Assembly (NCBI GenBank): GCA_050012355.1
Contig: JBEKHI010000111.1
Span: 1-23,573 of the forward strand
DNA: 23,573 nucleotides
Reading direction: 5' to 3'
From: JBEKHI01 sp050012355
GTDB lineage: Bacteria; Actinomycetota; Actinomycetes; Streptosporangiales; Streptosporangiaceae
Below, piece by piece: positions 12,921 through 20,367 of the stretch. The stretch's first letter is position 1, and the number at the start of each line of letters is the position of its first letter. The notes below the pieces were generated by a model, which worked only from the letters and a program-made list of their open reading frames with translations, ran no database searches and was not told the origin of the DNA. The position numbers and the translations under genes were made by a program.

Positions 12921-13589
12921 CTAGCCGGTTTTGGCCGAGACGACCGCGAAGACATCCGGCACGTCTGGTCCCGTTTCGATGGTGCGGGTGACGCGCAGGC
13001 CGGCCTGCAGCATCCCGTTGAGCAACGCGGCGATCGGGACATGCCAGGCGCCCACCCGCGCCCGCACTCCCGATGGTGACCACGCGTCGAAGCTGCGGGA
13101 CCGGTCGGCGTACCGGCCGTCGATCGTGATCCGGACCGGGTCGCTCCGGTCGGCGAACGCCCCGACGAAGCACGGGTGGACCCCGATGTGCACGAACCGG
13201 CCGCCGGGACGCAGCACGCGCGCGGCTTCGCGCAGCGCGGCCGCGTAGTCCGGCATGTCAGTGTGCGCGAGCACGCAGATGGCCGCGTCGCACGACGCGT
13301 CGGGCAGCGGCAGCGCCGTGGCGTCGGCGAGCGCGACCGGCAGCCGCCCGGCCGCGTGGCGGAGCTGGCCGGCGGATAGATCCACCCCGATCGGCGCCCA
13401 CCCCAGGGCGCGCACCACCGCGGCCCGGGCACCGGTTCCGCAGCAGAGGTCCAGGCAGCGACCGGTTCCCCCGCCGAGCAGTTCCCTGGTCAGCTCGTTG
13501 ATCCTGTCGTAGTACCCAGCGGCCGGAGAGGCACTGATGTAGTCCTCATACCAGTCCGCGTACGCGTCGTAAGCCGCCGACTGCCTCAC
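12921..13589 (-). CDS. Class I SAM-dependent methyltransferase
   Basis: 222 residues from GTG 13589. Rossmann methyltransferase motifs are clear: motif I CLDLCCGTGARAAV, the acidic end of strand 2 in PIGVDLSAGQLRHAAGRLP, motif II around ADATALPLPDASCDAAICVL and motif III REAARVLRPGGRFVHIGV, then a family-specific segment DRSRSFDAWSPSGVRARVGA. This is the UbiE/Methyltransf_11 type acting on small molecules; the substrate cannot be named. It lies downstream of glnE on the same strand, 214 nt away and separated by a hairpin, so it is probably a separate unit. Confidence 0.9.
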   Translation of the reverse strand: MRQSAAYDAYADWYEDYISASPAAGYYDRINELTRELLGGGTGRCLDLCCGTGARAAVVRALGWAPIGVDLSAGQLRHAAGRLPVALADATALPLPDASCDAAICVLAHTDMPDYAAALREAARVLRPGGRFVHIGVHPCFVGAFADRSDPVRITIDGRYADRSRSFDAWSPSGVRARVGAWHVPIAALLNGMLQAGLRVTRTIETGPDVPDVFAVVSAKTG

Positions 13590-13660
13590 ACCCGAAGCGT
13601 AAACCGCCGCCCATTAGCCCCAAAAGCCCGATTCGCGCTCGGCTGAACCGCCGCCCGCGA

Positions 13661-13716
13661 CCCCAGCGATGGGACATCGATAGCGCCTGAGCGCCTGCGG
13701 TGGGCCATCGCTGGGG
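13661..13716. terminator. Long inverted repeat downstream of glnE
   Basis: Perfect 12-bp stem CCCCAGCGATGG (13661-13672) with CCATCGCTGGGG (13705-13716), loop of 32 nt. It lies 88 nt after the glnE stop and before the methyltransferase. The 3' arm recurs exactly at 18890-18901. It could terminate glnE or be an interspersed repeat. Confidence 0.5.
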
Positions 13717-13803
13717 CTCGGCGGGCCGGGCCGGGGCGCTGCGGCGGCGGGAGGCCGGGGCTGCCGAGGGGCTCCGGCGGGGCAGGGCGGCAGAGGGCGG
13801 GGG

Positions 13804-16800
13804 CTAGGCGCCGTAGAAGAGGGGTTCCATTACGGCGCGGGCGCGGCGGGCGGTGCGGCGGTAGGTCTCGGTGAGCGCCTGGGCCGGAGACACGATCGTG
13901 CCGGGCGGGCCGGGAACCTCGTTCTCGCCGGGAGCGAAGCCGAGCAGCCGGGCCACCGCGGTGAGCTCGATGTGCTTGGCGGGCAGCATGTCGCCGGGGC
14001 GGCCGGTGACCAGGGTGACCGCGTTGCGGATGCGGGCCGCCAGCTCCCATGACGCGCGCAGCGCCGCCGCGTCGGCGTCCGGGACCAGGTCAGCCGCGAC
14101 CGCCGCCGACAGCGCGTCCATGGTGCGGGTGGTACGCAGGCCAGCGATGGCATGGCCGTAGCGCAGCTGCAGCAACTGCACGGTCCACTCCACGTCCGAC
14201 AGCCCGCCCGGGCCGAGCTTGACGTGCAGCGCGCGGTCGGCGCCCCGCGGGATCCGCTCGGCCTCCACCCGCGCCTTGATCCGGCGGATCTCCCGCACGA
14301 CGGTGTCCGGCAGCGAGGCGGGATAGCGGTACTGGTCGGCCAGCGCCAGGAACTCGGCCCCGAGCGACGCGTCACCCGCCGCGAACTCGGCGCGCAGCAG
14401 CGCCTGCGATTCCCACGGCGCGGACCGTTGTTCGTAGTAGCGGCGGACCGCTGCCAGGCTGCGCACCAGCGGCCCCTGGCGCCCCTCCGGCCGCAAGTCC
14501 GCGTCCAGCACCAGCTCCGGATCCGGCGATGGCAGCGACAGCAGCCGTCGGATCTCCATGCCGATCGCCTGGGCCGAATCCGAGGCCAGCCGGTCTTCGG
14601 CCGCGTCGAGCCCGGGCAGCGGGTCGTGCACGAAGATCACGTCGGCGTCGCTGCCGAAGCCGGTCTCATGCCCGCCGAACCGGCCCATCGCGATCACCGT
14701 GAACCTCGTCGGCACCGGCCGCCGCAGCTCCATCTCGATTTTCGCGATCGCCGCGGCCAGCGCCGCCTCGATCGTCGCCCCGGTCACCGCTGTCAGCGCT
14801 TCCCCGATGGGGGCTTCCGCGGTCAGGCCGCCCCGCGGGATCGTGGCCTCGCTCGTCTCGGCCAGCGATGGCACGCCGAGCACGTCCGCCGCCGCGACCC
14901 GCAGCAGCTCGCGCCGTCGCAGCGACCGCACGGTGGCGACCGCCGCCTCCGCGTTATCGCCATGCCGCTTCGCCGCCGCCACGAATTCAGAACGCAGCGT
15001 GTCCATCTCCCTGGGCACCAGTTCCGCGTCGTCGGCGAAGATCGCCACGGCCTCCGGTGCCCGCAGCAGCAACCCGGCCGCGTACCGGCTGGACGCGAGC
15101 ACCGAGGCGAGCCGGTGCGCGGCCTTCGTCTCATCCCGCAGCAGCCGCAGATACCAGGGGGTCTCCCCCAGCGCCTCGCTGACCTGCCGGAACGCCAGCA
15201 GGCCAGCGTCCGGCTCGGCGGCGTCCGCGAACCAGCCGAGCAGTACCGGCAGCAGGGTCCGCTGGATCGCCGCCCGGCGGGACACCCCCGAGGTGAGCGC
15301 CTCGATGTGCCGCAGCGCGCCCGCCGGGTCACGGTAGCCAAGCGCCTCGAGCCGGGCACGGGCGGCGGCCGGGGTCAGCCTGGCCGCATCGGCGGGAAGC
15401 CGGGCCACCGCCTCGAGCAGCGGCCGGTAAAAGATTTTCTCGTGCAGCCGGCGGACCTGCCGCGCGTGCCGTCGCCACACCTGGGTAAAGGCTTCGGCCG
15501 GGTCGAGTCTGCGACCGTCGTTATGGTCGATCATGACTCTTCCAAGCCGCCGAAGTACGGCGGGATCCTCGGGCAGCGTGTGGGTGCGGCTGAGACGGAA
15601 CAACTGCAGCAGATGCTCGGTGCGACGCAGGAAGCGGTACGCCTCGGCCAGGTCGGTCGCGTCGGCGCGGCCGACGTAGCCGCCGTCGGCGAGCGCGGCC
15701 AGCGCGGCCAGGGTGGATTGCTGGCGCAGGCCAGGGTCGGTGCGGCCGTGCACGAGCTGGAGCAGTTGCACCGCGAACTCGATGTCGCGCAGCCCGCCAG
15801 GGCCGAGCTTCAGCTCGTGGCTGGCGCTGCTGCTCGGCAGCGAGCGTTCCACCCGGCGGCGCATCGCCTGGACGTCCTCGACGAAGTTCTCCCGCTGCGC
15901 GGCTTGCCAGACCAGCGGCGCGACGGCCTCGGCGTACCGCTCGCCGAGCTCGTCGTCGCCGGCCACTGGCCTGGCCTTCAGCAGCGCCTGGAACTCCCAG
16001 GTCTTCGCCCACTTCTCGTAGTACGCCAGGTGGCTGGCCAGGGTGCGGACCAGCGGGCCGCTGCGGCCCTCCGGACGCAGGTTCGGGTCGACCGGGAACA
16101 GCGAGCCCTCAGGGGTGACCCGGCCGCAGACATCGATGACGCCGGCGGCGAGTTTGCTGGCCGCGGCGTCGGCCGGCTCGGCGACGAAGATCACGTCGAC
16201 GTCGCTGGCGTAGTTGAGCTCGCGGCCGCCGGTCTTGCCCATCGCGACGATGGCGAGCCGGGTACTGCTGTCGCCCTGCTCGGCCCTGGCAATGGACTCG
16301 GCCGCGGCGAGGACGGCGGCGGCCAGGTCGGCGAGCTCGGCGGCGGTCTCGTCGAAGGTGGCCAGGCCGGTGAGGTCGCGGGCCGCTAGGTGCAGGATGC
16401 GGCGGTGGTAGCGGGCGGTGAGGTCGCGGGCGGTAGTGGCGACGGCGAACTCGTCACGCAGCTCATGGGGGGACGGGCGGCGCATCGGGCCGCGTAGCAC
16501 GCCGATGTCCTCCGGGTGCCTGGCGAGGTGATCGGCCAGCGCCGTACTGGCGCCAAGCACCATGGTGAGCCGGGCCGTCAGCTCGGGGTCGGCGCGGAGC
16601 TCGTCGAGGACCGGGTGGCGTTCCGCTAGCCGGACCAGGCCGTCGAGCGCGATGTCCGGGTCGGGGGCGGCGGCCAGCGTCACCACGAGGCCGACATCCG
16701 CGCCACCGGGGACCGCGCGGGCAACGGACGGGACGCTCACGTCCGCGCGCAGGTCATCGCGGAGCCGATGCTCGGCGCGGGCCGCGTCGGCGAAACCAAG

Positions 16801-16842
16801 CCGGGCCAGCCATCCGGCCAGGCTGCTCCGCGTATCGGTCAC
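13804..16842 (-). CDS. glnE: Bifunctional glutamine synthetase adenylyltransferase/deadenylase
   Basis: 1012 residues, the full length for actinobacterial GlnE, which attaches AMP to and removes it from glutamine synthetase to match its activity to nitrogen status. The N-terminal (deadenylase) nucleotidyltransferase domain has GKTGGRELNYASDVDVIFVA, LRPEGRSGPLVRTL and YEKWAKTWEFQALLKARPVA. The C-terminal (adenylylation) domain repeats the pattern with MGRFGGHETGFGSDADVIFV, LRPEGRQGPLVRSL and SAPWESQALLRAEFAAGD. Each domain is followed by a helical PII-uridylyltransferase-like segment (KLGPGGLRDIEFAVQLLQL and KLGPGGLSDVEWTVQLLQL). Start GTG 16842 has no ribosome site; TATACC 8 nt before it suggests a leaderless transcript. 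The gene appears intact, and no glnA is in view. Confidence 0.97.
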   Translation of the reverse strand: MTDTRSSLAGWLARLGFADAARAEHRLRDDLRADVSVPSVARAVPGGADVGLVVTLAAAPDPDIALDGLVRLAERHPVLDELRADPELTARLTMVLGASTALADHLARHPEDIGVLRGPMRRPSPHELRDEFAVATTARDLTARYHRRILHLAARDLTGLATFDETAAELADLAAAVLAAAESIARAEQGDSSTRLAIVAMGKTGGRELNYASDVDVIFVAEPADAAASKLAAGVIDVCGRVTPEGSLFPVDPNLRPEGRSGPLVRTLASHLAYYEKWAKTWEFQALLKARPVAGDDELGERYAEAVAPLVWQAAQRENFVEDVQAMRRRVERSLPSSSASHELKLGPGGLRDIEFAVQLLQLVHGRTDPGLRQQSTLAALAALADGGYVGRADATDLAEAYRFLRRTEHLLQLFRLSRTHTLPEDPAVLRRLGRVMIDHNDGRRLDPAEAFTQVWRRHARQVRRLHEKIFYRPLLEAVARLPADAARLTPAAARARLEALGYRDPAGALRHIEALTSGVSRRAAIQRTLLPVLLGWFADAAEPDAGLLAFRQVSEALGETPWYLRLLRDETKAAHRLASVLASSRYAAGLLLRAPEAVAIFADDAELVPREMDTLRSEFVAAAKRHGDNAEAAVATVRSLRRRELLRVAAADVLGVPSLAETSEATIPRGGLTAEAPIGEALTAVTGATIEAALAAAIAKIEMELRRPVPTRFTVIAMGRFGGHETGFGSDADVIFVHDPLPGLDAAEDRLASDSAQAIGMEIRRLLSLPSPDPELVLDADLRPEGRQGPLVRSLAAVRRYYEQRSAPWESQALLRAEFAAGDASLGAEFLALADQYRYPASLPDTVVREIRRIKARVEAERIPRGADRALHVKLGPGGLSDVEWTVQLLQLRYGHAIAGLRTTRTMDALSAAVAADLVPDADAAALRASWELAARIRNAVTLVTGRPGDMLPAKHIELTAVARLLGFAPGENEVPGPPGTIVSPAQALTETYRRTARRARAVMEPLFYGA

Positions 16843-16954
16843 GATGTAACGGTATACGGCGAGCCCTCATAGCGAACCCGCAGGTTCCTGGGTCATCTTT
16901 CAGATCCCGGTTGGATACGGTGCACCGTCCCGTACTAGAAGGAGCTGAATTCCG

Positions 16955-17311
16955 TTGCCCCGCGCACGTATCTTCGCCGTCGTCGCCCTGGCCCTCACGC
17001 TGACGGCGTGTGGCGCATCGTCCACAACCTCTCCCTCATCTTCCGCCACCTCATCGTCCTCATCGTCGTCGATGAGCGCGTATTTCGCCTGCCTTAAGAA
17101 ACACGGGGTGACCACCGGCGGCTTCGGCGGCCACCGGCCATCCGGAACGTTCAGCCCGCGGGCTGGCGCCTCGGCACGGCCCACCGCCCGGCCCACCGGG
17201 GGCGCCGGATTCGGCGGCGGGAAAGACTCGGCCGCGTTCAAGGCGTGCGAGTCGCTACGCCCGTCAGGCGGTTTTGGCGGTGGTCCAGGAGGAGGCGGCG
17301 GCGGCTTCTGA
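16955..17311 (+). CDS. Small Ser/Gly-rich lipoprotein
   Basis: 118 residues from TTG 16955, preceded by AAGGAG 10 nt upstream. Lipoprotein signal FAVVALALTLTACGAS with lipobox LTAC, then a serine-rich spacer. The rest has two similar short cores, SAYFACLKKHGVTTGGFGGH and SAAFKACESLRPSGGFGGG, separated by a proline/arginine/alanine linker, and ends in polyglycine. Paired ..F..C...G repeats of this type occur in actinobacterial lipoproteins encoded beside MacB/FtsX-like permeases, which is the case here (137 nt before the permease). Function unknown; a periplasmic partner of that transporter is an inference from position. Confidence 0.82.
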   Translation: MPRARIFAVVALALTLTACGASSTTSPSSSATSSSSSSSMSAYFACLKKHGVTTGGFGGHRPSGTFSPRAGASARPTARPTGGAGFGGGKDSAAFKACESLRPSGGFGGGPGGGGGGF

Positions 17312-17333
17312 GACCGCTCTCAGCAGGCTGAAG

Positions 17334-17349
17334 TTCTGCACAAATTCTG
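17334..17349. promoter_or_regulatory. TTCTG direct repeat upstream of the permease gene
   Basis: TTCTG at 17334-17338 and again at 17345-17349, exactly 11 nt apart (one helical turn). Tandem same-face repeats like this are typical of OmpR/PhoB-type response-regulator sites. No regulator is encoded in the window, so this is only a candidate. Confidence 0.35.
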
Positions 17350-17412
17350 AGGATCTTCACGAATCCATGGCTCGGGCCGAGGCGCACCGCATGGGACGTG
17401 CAGTGACTCCCA

Positions 17413-17432
17413 GGATGCTGGGGCCAGCATCC
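17413..17432 (+). promoter_or_regulatory. Hairpin next to the permease ribosome-binding site
   Basis: GGATGCTGG (17413-17421) pairs perfectly with CCAGCATCC (17424-17432) with only two unpaired bases between the arms; a real loop needs opening of one or two inner pairs. It ends 3 nt before the AAGGAG (17436-17441) that serves ATG 17449. It could be a protein-binding palindrome or a structure that affects translation. Confidence 0.45.
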
Positions 17433-17448
17433 GAGAAGGAGACCCTCC

Positions 17449-18855
17449 ATGTTCCTTACCTACCTGCGCCGGGAACTGCGGCAGCGGGCCAAACAAGCCG
17501 TGTTCATCGCGCTCGGCCTGGCCGTCGGTATCGGCCTCGTGCTCACGGTGACGTCGGCGTCGGCCGGAGTGAAGAAGGCACAAGCCAAGGTGCTGGACTC
17601 GCTCTACGGGGTCGGCACCGACATCACCGTGACCAAGACCGCGGCGGCTGGGTCCGGCGGCGCGCCAACCATCAAGTTCGGCGGGAGCGGCGGGTCGAAA
17701 ACCGGTTCCTCGTCTTCGTCGCAGAGCATCCATGACTCGTTCAGCAAGGACTCGCTGACATCCATGGGCTACGGCACGCTGAAGGCAACGGAGGTCAGCG
17801 CGATCAAGAAGCTGACCAACGTGTCGTCGGCGGCCGGCGCCCTGGTCCTCACCGAGACCTCGGTGTCGGGGAACCTGTCGGCCTCATCCGGCGCCGGTTC
17901 GCAGGGCTCGATCTCCACGTCGTCGACCACCGTGGACGGTGTAGACCTGTCGACCACCTCGACCGGAGTGCTGAGCTCGGCGACCATGGTCTCCGGGCGC
18001 ACCTTCACGTCCGCCGAGACCGACTCCAACGTCGCGGTGATCAGCAAGGACTACGCGACGTCGGCCGACCTGAAGGCCGGTTCCACGATGACGGTCTCCG
18101 GTACCAAGTTCACCGTGATCGGGATCGAGAGCGGCGCGTCGGCCGACGTCTATATCCCGCTGGCCCGCGCGCAGGCACTGGCCGGAATGAAGAACGAGGT
18201 CAACACGATCTACGTGTCCGCCGACAGTTCGGCGAACATCTCGGCGGTGGCGAAGGAGATCTCCTCAACGGTGTCCGGCTCGACGGTCACCACGTCGGCC
18301 TCGCTGGCGAAGGAGGTCACCGGTTCGCTGTCGAGCGCGTCCAGCCTGATCAACAACCTCGGGAAATGGCTGTCCATCGCGGTGCTGATCGCCGCGTTCG
18401 GCTTGGCCGGGCTGATGACGATGTCGGCGGTGTCCCGGCGGGTGCGGGAGTTCGGCACGCTGAAGGCGATGGGCTGGCCGTCCGGCCGCGTGGTACGGCA
18501 GGTCCTCGGCGAATCGCTGGTGATCGGCATCATCGGCGGTGTGGCCGGCGTGCTGCTCGGGCTGGTCGGAGCCGAGGTCATCAACGTCGTCGCGCCCGCG
18601 CTCACCGCGTCGGACCCGGGGACGGGGGCGTCGGGAACCGCCGGCTCGTTCGGCGGCCCGGGCGGTTCCAGCGGTCCTGGACACCTGTCCAGCGCGGCGT
18701 CCGACATCACCGTGCACCTGACCGCCTCGATGACAATCGGGGCGATCGCGCTAGCGGTCGCGCTGGCCATCGCCGGCGGCCTGATCGCCGGGGGCCTCGG
18801 CGGGTGGCGGGCAACCAGGCTCCGCCCAGCCGCCGCGTTCGCCAGCGTCAACTGA
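17449..18855 (+). CDS. MacB/FtsX-type ABC transporter permease
   Basis: 468 residues. TM1 lies at about residues 17-40 (AVFIALGLAVGIGLVLTVTS); a large Ser/Thr-rich extracytoplasmic MacB_PCD-like domain follows (residues 42-300: YGVGTDITVTKTAA, VDGVDLSTTSTGVLSSATMV, VAVISKDYATSADLKAGSTM, FTVIGIESGASADVYIPLAR); then three C-terminal membrane helices of the FtsX domain (SIAVLIAAFGLAGLMTMSAV, VIGIIGGVAGVLLGLVGAEV, MTIGAIALAVALAIAGGLIA) with the cytoplasmic loop RRVREFGTLKAMGWPSGRVV that contacts the ATPase. These systems work as mechanotransmission pumps or lipoprotein/peptide exporters. The ATPase gene usually next to such permeases is missing on both sides. Confidence 0.9.
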   Translation: MFLTYLRRELRQRAKQAVFIALGLAVGIGLVLTVTSASAGVKKAQAKVLDSLYGVGTDITVTKTAAAGSGGAPTIKFGGSGGSKTGSSSSSQSIHDSFSKDSLTSMGYGTLKATEVSAIKKLTNVSSAAGALVLTETSVSGNLSASSGAGSQGSISTSSTTVDGVDLSTTSTGVLSSATMVSGRTFTSAETDSNVAVISKDYATSADLKAGSTMTVSGTKFTVIGIESGASADVYIPLARAQALAGMKNEVNTIYVSADSSANISAVAKEISSTVSGSTVTTSASLAKEVTGSLSSASSLINNLGKWLSIAVLIAAFGLAGLMTMSAVSRRVREFGTLKAMGWPSGRVVRQVLGESLVIGIIGGVAGVLLGLVGAEVINVVAPALTASDPGTGASGTAGSFGGPGGSSGPGHLSSAASDITVHLTASMTIGAIALAVALAIAGGLIAGGLGGWRATRLRPAAAFASVN

Positions 18856-18878
18856 CGCCCGCGCGCCAGATTTCCGGC

Positions 18879-18901
18879 CCATCGATGGCCCATCGCTGGG
18901 G
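18879..18901. repeat. Palindrome CCATCGATGG followed by a second copy of the glnE hairpin arm
   Basis: A perfect 10-nt palindrome (18879-18888) is followed by CCATCGCTGGGG (18890-18901), identical to the 3' arm of the repeat at 13705-13716. It sits 24 nt after the permease stop, so both copies are just downstream of genes. The rest of 18856-18996 holds no gene. Confidence 0.45.
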
Positions 18902-18996
18902 TCGCGCGGGCGGGCGCAACCCCCTCACGACCGCGAGCACCGCGGGCCGGTCCCCGGCGCACGCGCCGCCGTCGCGCGTCCCGGGGCAGAAGCCTC

Positions 18997-19025
18997 TTGT
19001 CGGGCGTTTCCGGGCGATCTAGACT
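18997..19025 (+). promoter_or_regulatory. Predicted sigma-A/HrdB-type promoter of the GH43 gene
   Basis: TTGTCG at 18997-19002 and TAGACT at 19020-19025, spaced by 17 nt, match the -35 (TTGACA-like) and -10 (TANNNT) boxes of the housekeeping sigma factor. The start of transcription would be near 19032, just before the operator palindrome. Confidence 0.6.
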
Positions 19026-19034
19026 TTGTCTCAT

Positions 19035-19054
19035 GTGAGCGAACGTTCGCTCAC
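19035..19054. promoter_or_regulatory. Perfect 20-bp operator palindrome upstream of the GH43 gene
   Basis: GTGAGCGAACGTTCGCTCAC is perfectly self-complementary with a central CG. It lies a few bases after the predicted transcription start and 44 nt before ATG 19099, the right place for a repressor to block transcription. Central-CG palindromes are the pattern of LacI-family sites, the usual regulators of glycosidase genes, but no LacI gene is in the window. Confidence 0.75.
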
Positions 19055-19098
19055 GCGTGTTTCCTATCTGGACCGACGACGCCCCCACAGGAGCACAG

Positions 19099-20247
19099 AT
19101 GCGACTCCCATCGCTCAGATCTCACATCACCCGTACCATTTTCCTCATCATGAGCGCCCTCGCGCTGGTTGCCGGCGGTGCTGTTGCCGCGGTGGCCTTC
19201 ACGGGCGCGACGACCACGGGCGGCTTGGCCGCCGTCGCGCAGGCGAACGCTCGCGCAGGTAGTTCAGCGGCGGCGAGCCCGACGACCACGAGCTCGACCG
19301 CCCCGTACATCTTCATCCACGATCCGACGATGGCCAAGGAGAACGGGACCTACTACGTCTTCTCCACCGGTGACCCGGCCGGGGTCATCGGCAACGGCAA
19401 CATCCAGATCCGGACGTCCCGCAACCTGAAGAACTGGACCTACGACGGGACCGTGTTCGCGACCATACCCGCGTGGATCACCAGCGATATCGGCACCATC
19501 CCTAACTTGTGGGCCCCTGACATCTCCTACTTCGACGGCCTGTGGCACCTGTACTACGCCGGATCGAGCTTCGGCTCCAACAACTCGGTGATCGGGCTAG
19601 CCACCACGCCGACGCTGGACCCGAGCAGCCCGCGGTATCACTGGACGGATGACGGTCTGGTGTTCCGTTCCGTCAGCTCCGATGACTACAACGCGATCGA
19701 TCCATCGCTGGTTACCGCCGCCGACGGCTCGAAGTGGCTGGTGTTCGGGTCGTACTGGAGCGGGATTCAGCTCATCCAGCTGGACTCGGCCACCGGGAAG
19801 CCCACGACCACGCCGACCGTGTACTCGCTCGCCGAGAAGGCCACCCCCGACCCGGAGGAAGGCGCGGGCATCGTCTACCACGACGGCTACTACTACCTGT
19901 TCGTCTCGGTCGGCACCTGCTGCCGGGGCATCAGCAGCACGTACCACATCCAGGTCGGCCGGTCCACGAGCATCACCGGCCCCTACGTCGACGCGTACGG
20001 GACCGCCATGCTCGACGGCGGCGGCGCCGATGTGCAAGGCACCGACGCCGGCATGGTCGGCCCGGGCGGCGAGTTCGTGTTCAACCCGGGCGGCGGCCAG
20101 CTCTGGCTTGGATACCACTATTACGACGCCTACGACGACGGTGACGCCTGGCTCCAGATCCGGCCGCTGATCTGGCTGAACGGCTGGCCGGTCACCGGCG
20201 ACCCGATGGTCCCCGTCCCCGGCGAAGACGGCCCTCCCGGAATCTGA
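19099..20247 (+). CDS. Secreted GH43 endo-1,5-alpha-L-arabinanase-like hydrolase
   Basis: 382 residues from ATG 19099 (AGGAG 5 nt before); the frame extends upstream to 19057 without a ribosome site. Residues 10-36 are the signal sequence (TRTIFLIMSALALVAGGAVA), then a Ser/Thr/Ala linker, then a five-bladed GH43 domain. The expected residues are present: catalytic-base Asp75 in FIHDPTM, Asp201 in YNAIDPSL, and the acid Glu254 (or 253) in DPEEGAGIVYHDGYYYLFVS. VGTCCRGISSTYHIQVGRS and SITGPYVDAYG are typical of the arabinanase branch, as is WLGYHYYDAYDDGDAWLQIR near the C-terminus. It would cut the arabinan of plant pectin outside the cell. No carbohydrate-binding module or sugar transporter is adjacent. 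Confidence 0.93.
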   Translation: MRLPSLRSHITRTIFLIMSALALVAGGAVAAVAFTGATTTGGLAAVAQANARAGSSAAASPTTTSSTAPYIFIHDPTMAKENGTYYVFSTGDPAGVIGNGNIQIRTSRNLKNWTYDGTVFATIPAWITSDIGTIPNLWAPDISYFDGLWHLYYAGSSFGSNNSVIGLATTPTLDPSSPRYHWTDDGLVFRSVSSDDYNAIDPSLVTAADGSKWLVFGSYWSGIQLIQLDSATGKPTTTPTVYSLAEKATPDPEEGAGIVYHDGYYYLFVSVGTCCRGISSTYHIQVGRSTSITGPYVDAYGTAMLDGGGADVQGTDAGMVGPGGEFVFNPGGGQLWLGYHYYDAYDDGDAWLQIRPLIWLNGWPVTGDPMVPVPGEDGPPGI

Positions 20248-20252
20248 CCGAT

Positions 20253-20308
20253 CCTGGTGGGTGCAGCCCTCCCCAGACAAGAGTGCGGGTAGTGCAGCAC
20301 CCACCAGG
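20253..20308 (+). terminator. Inverted repeat after the GH43 gene
   Basis: CCTGGTGGGTGC (20253-20264) pairs with GCACCCACCAGG (20297-20308), 12 bp with a 32-nt loop, starting 6 nt after the GH43 stop. It probably ends that transcript. The loop is long and there is no T-run. The 5' arm with its flank is the second copy of the 15-nt repeat seen at 12689-12703. Confidence 0.5.
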
Positions 20309-20367
20309 AAACCAGCCGCGCGGGCGGGCCGCGCGCCCAGACGCGGTGCACGCGTAGGATGCGCCGC

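Noticed and set aside
14152..16389. 745-codon plus-strand open frame opposite glnE
   Set aside because: It is antisense to a fully conserved GlnE and its sequence is Arg/Gln/Pro-rich without domains; long mirror frames are expected at this GC content.
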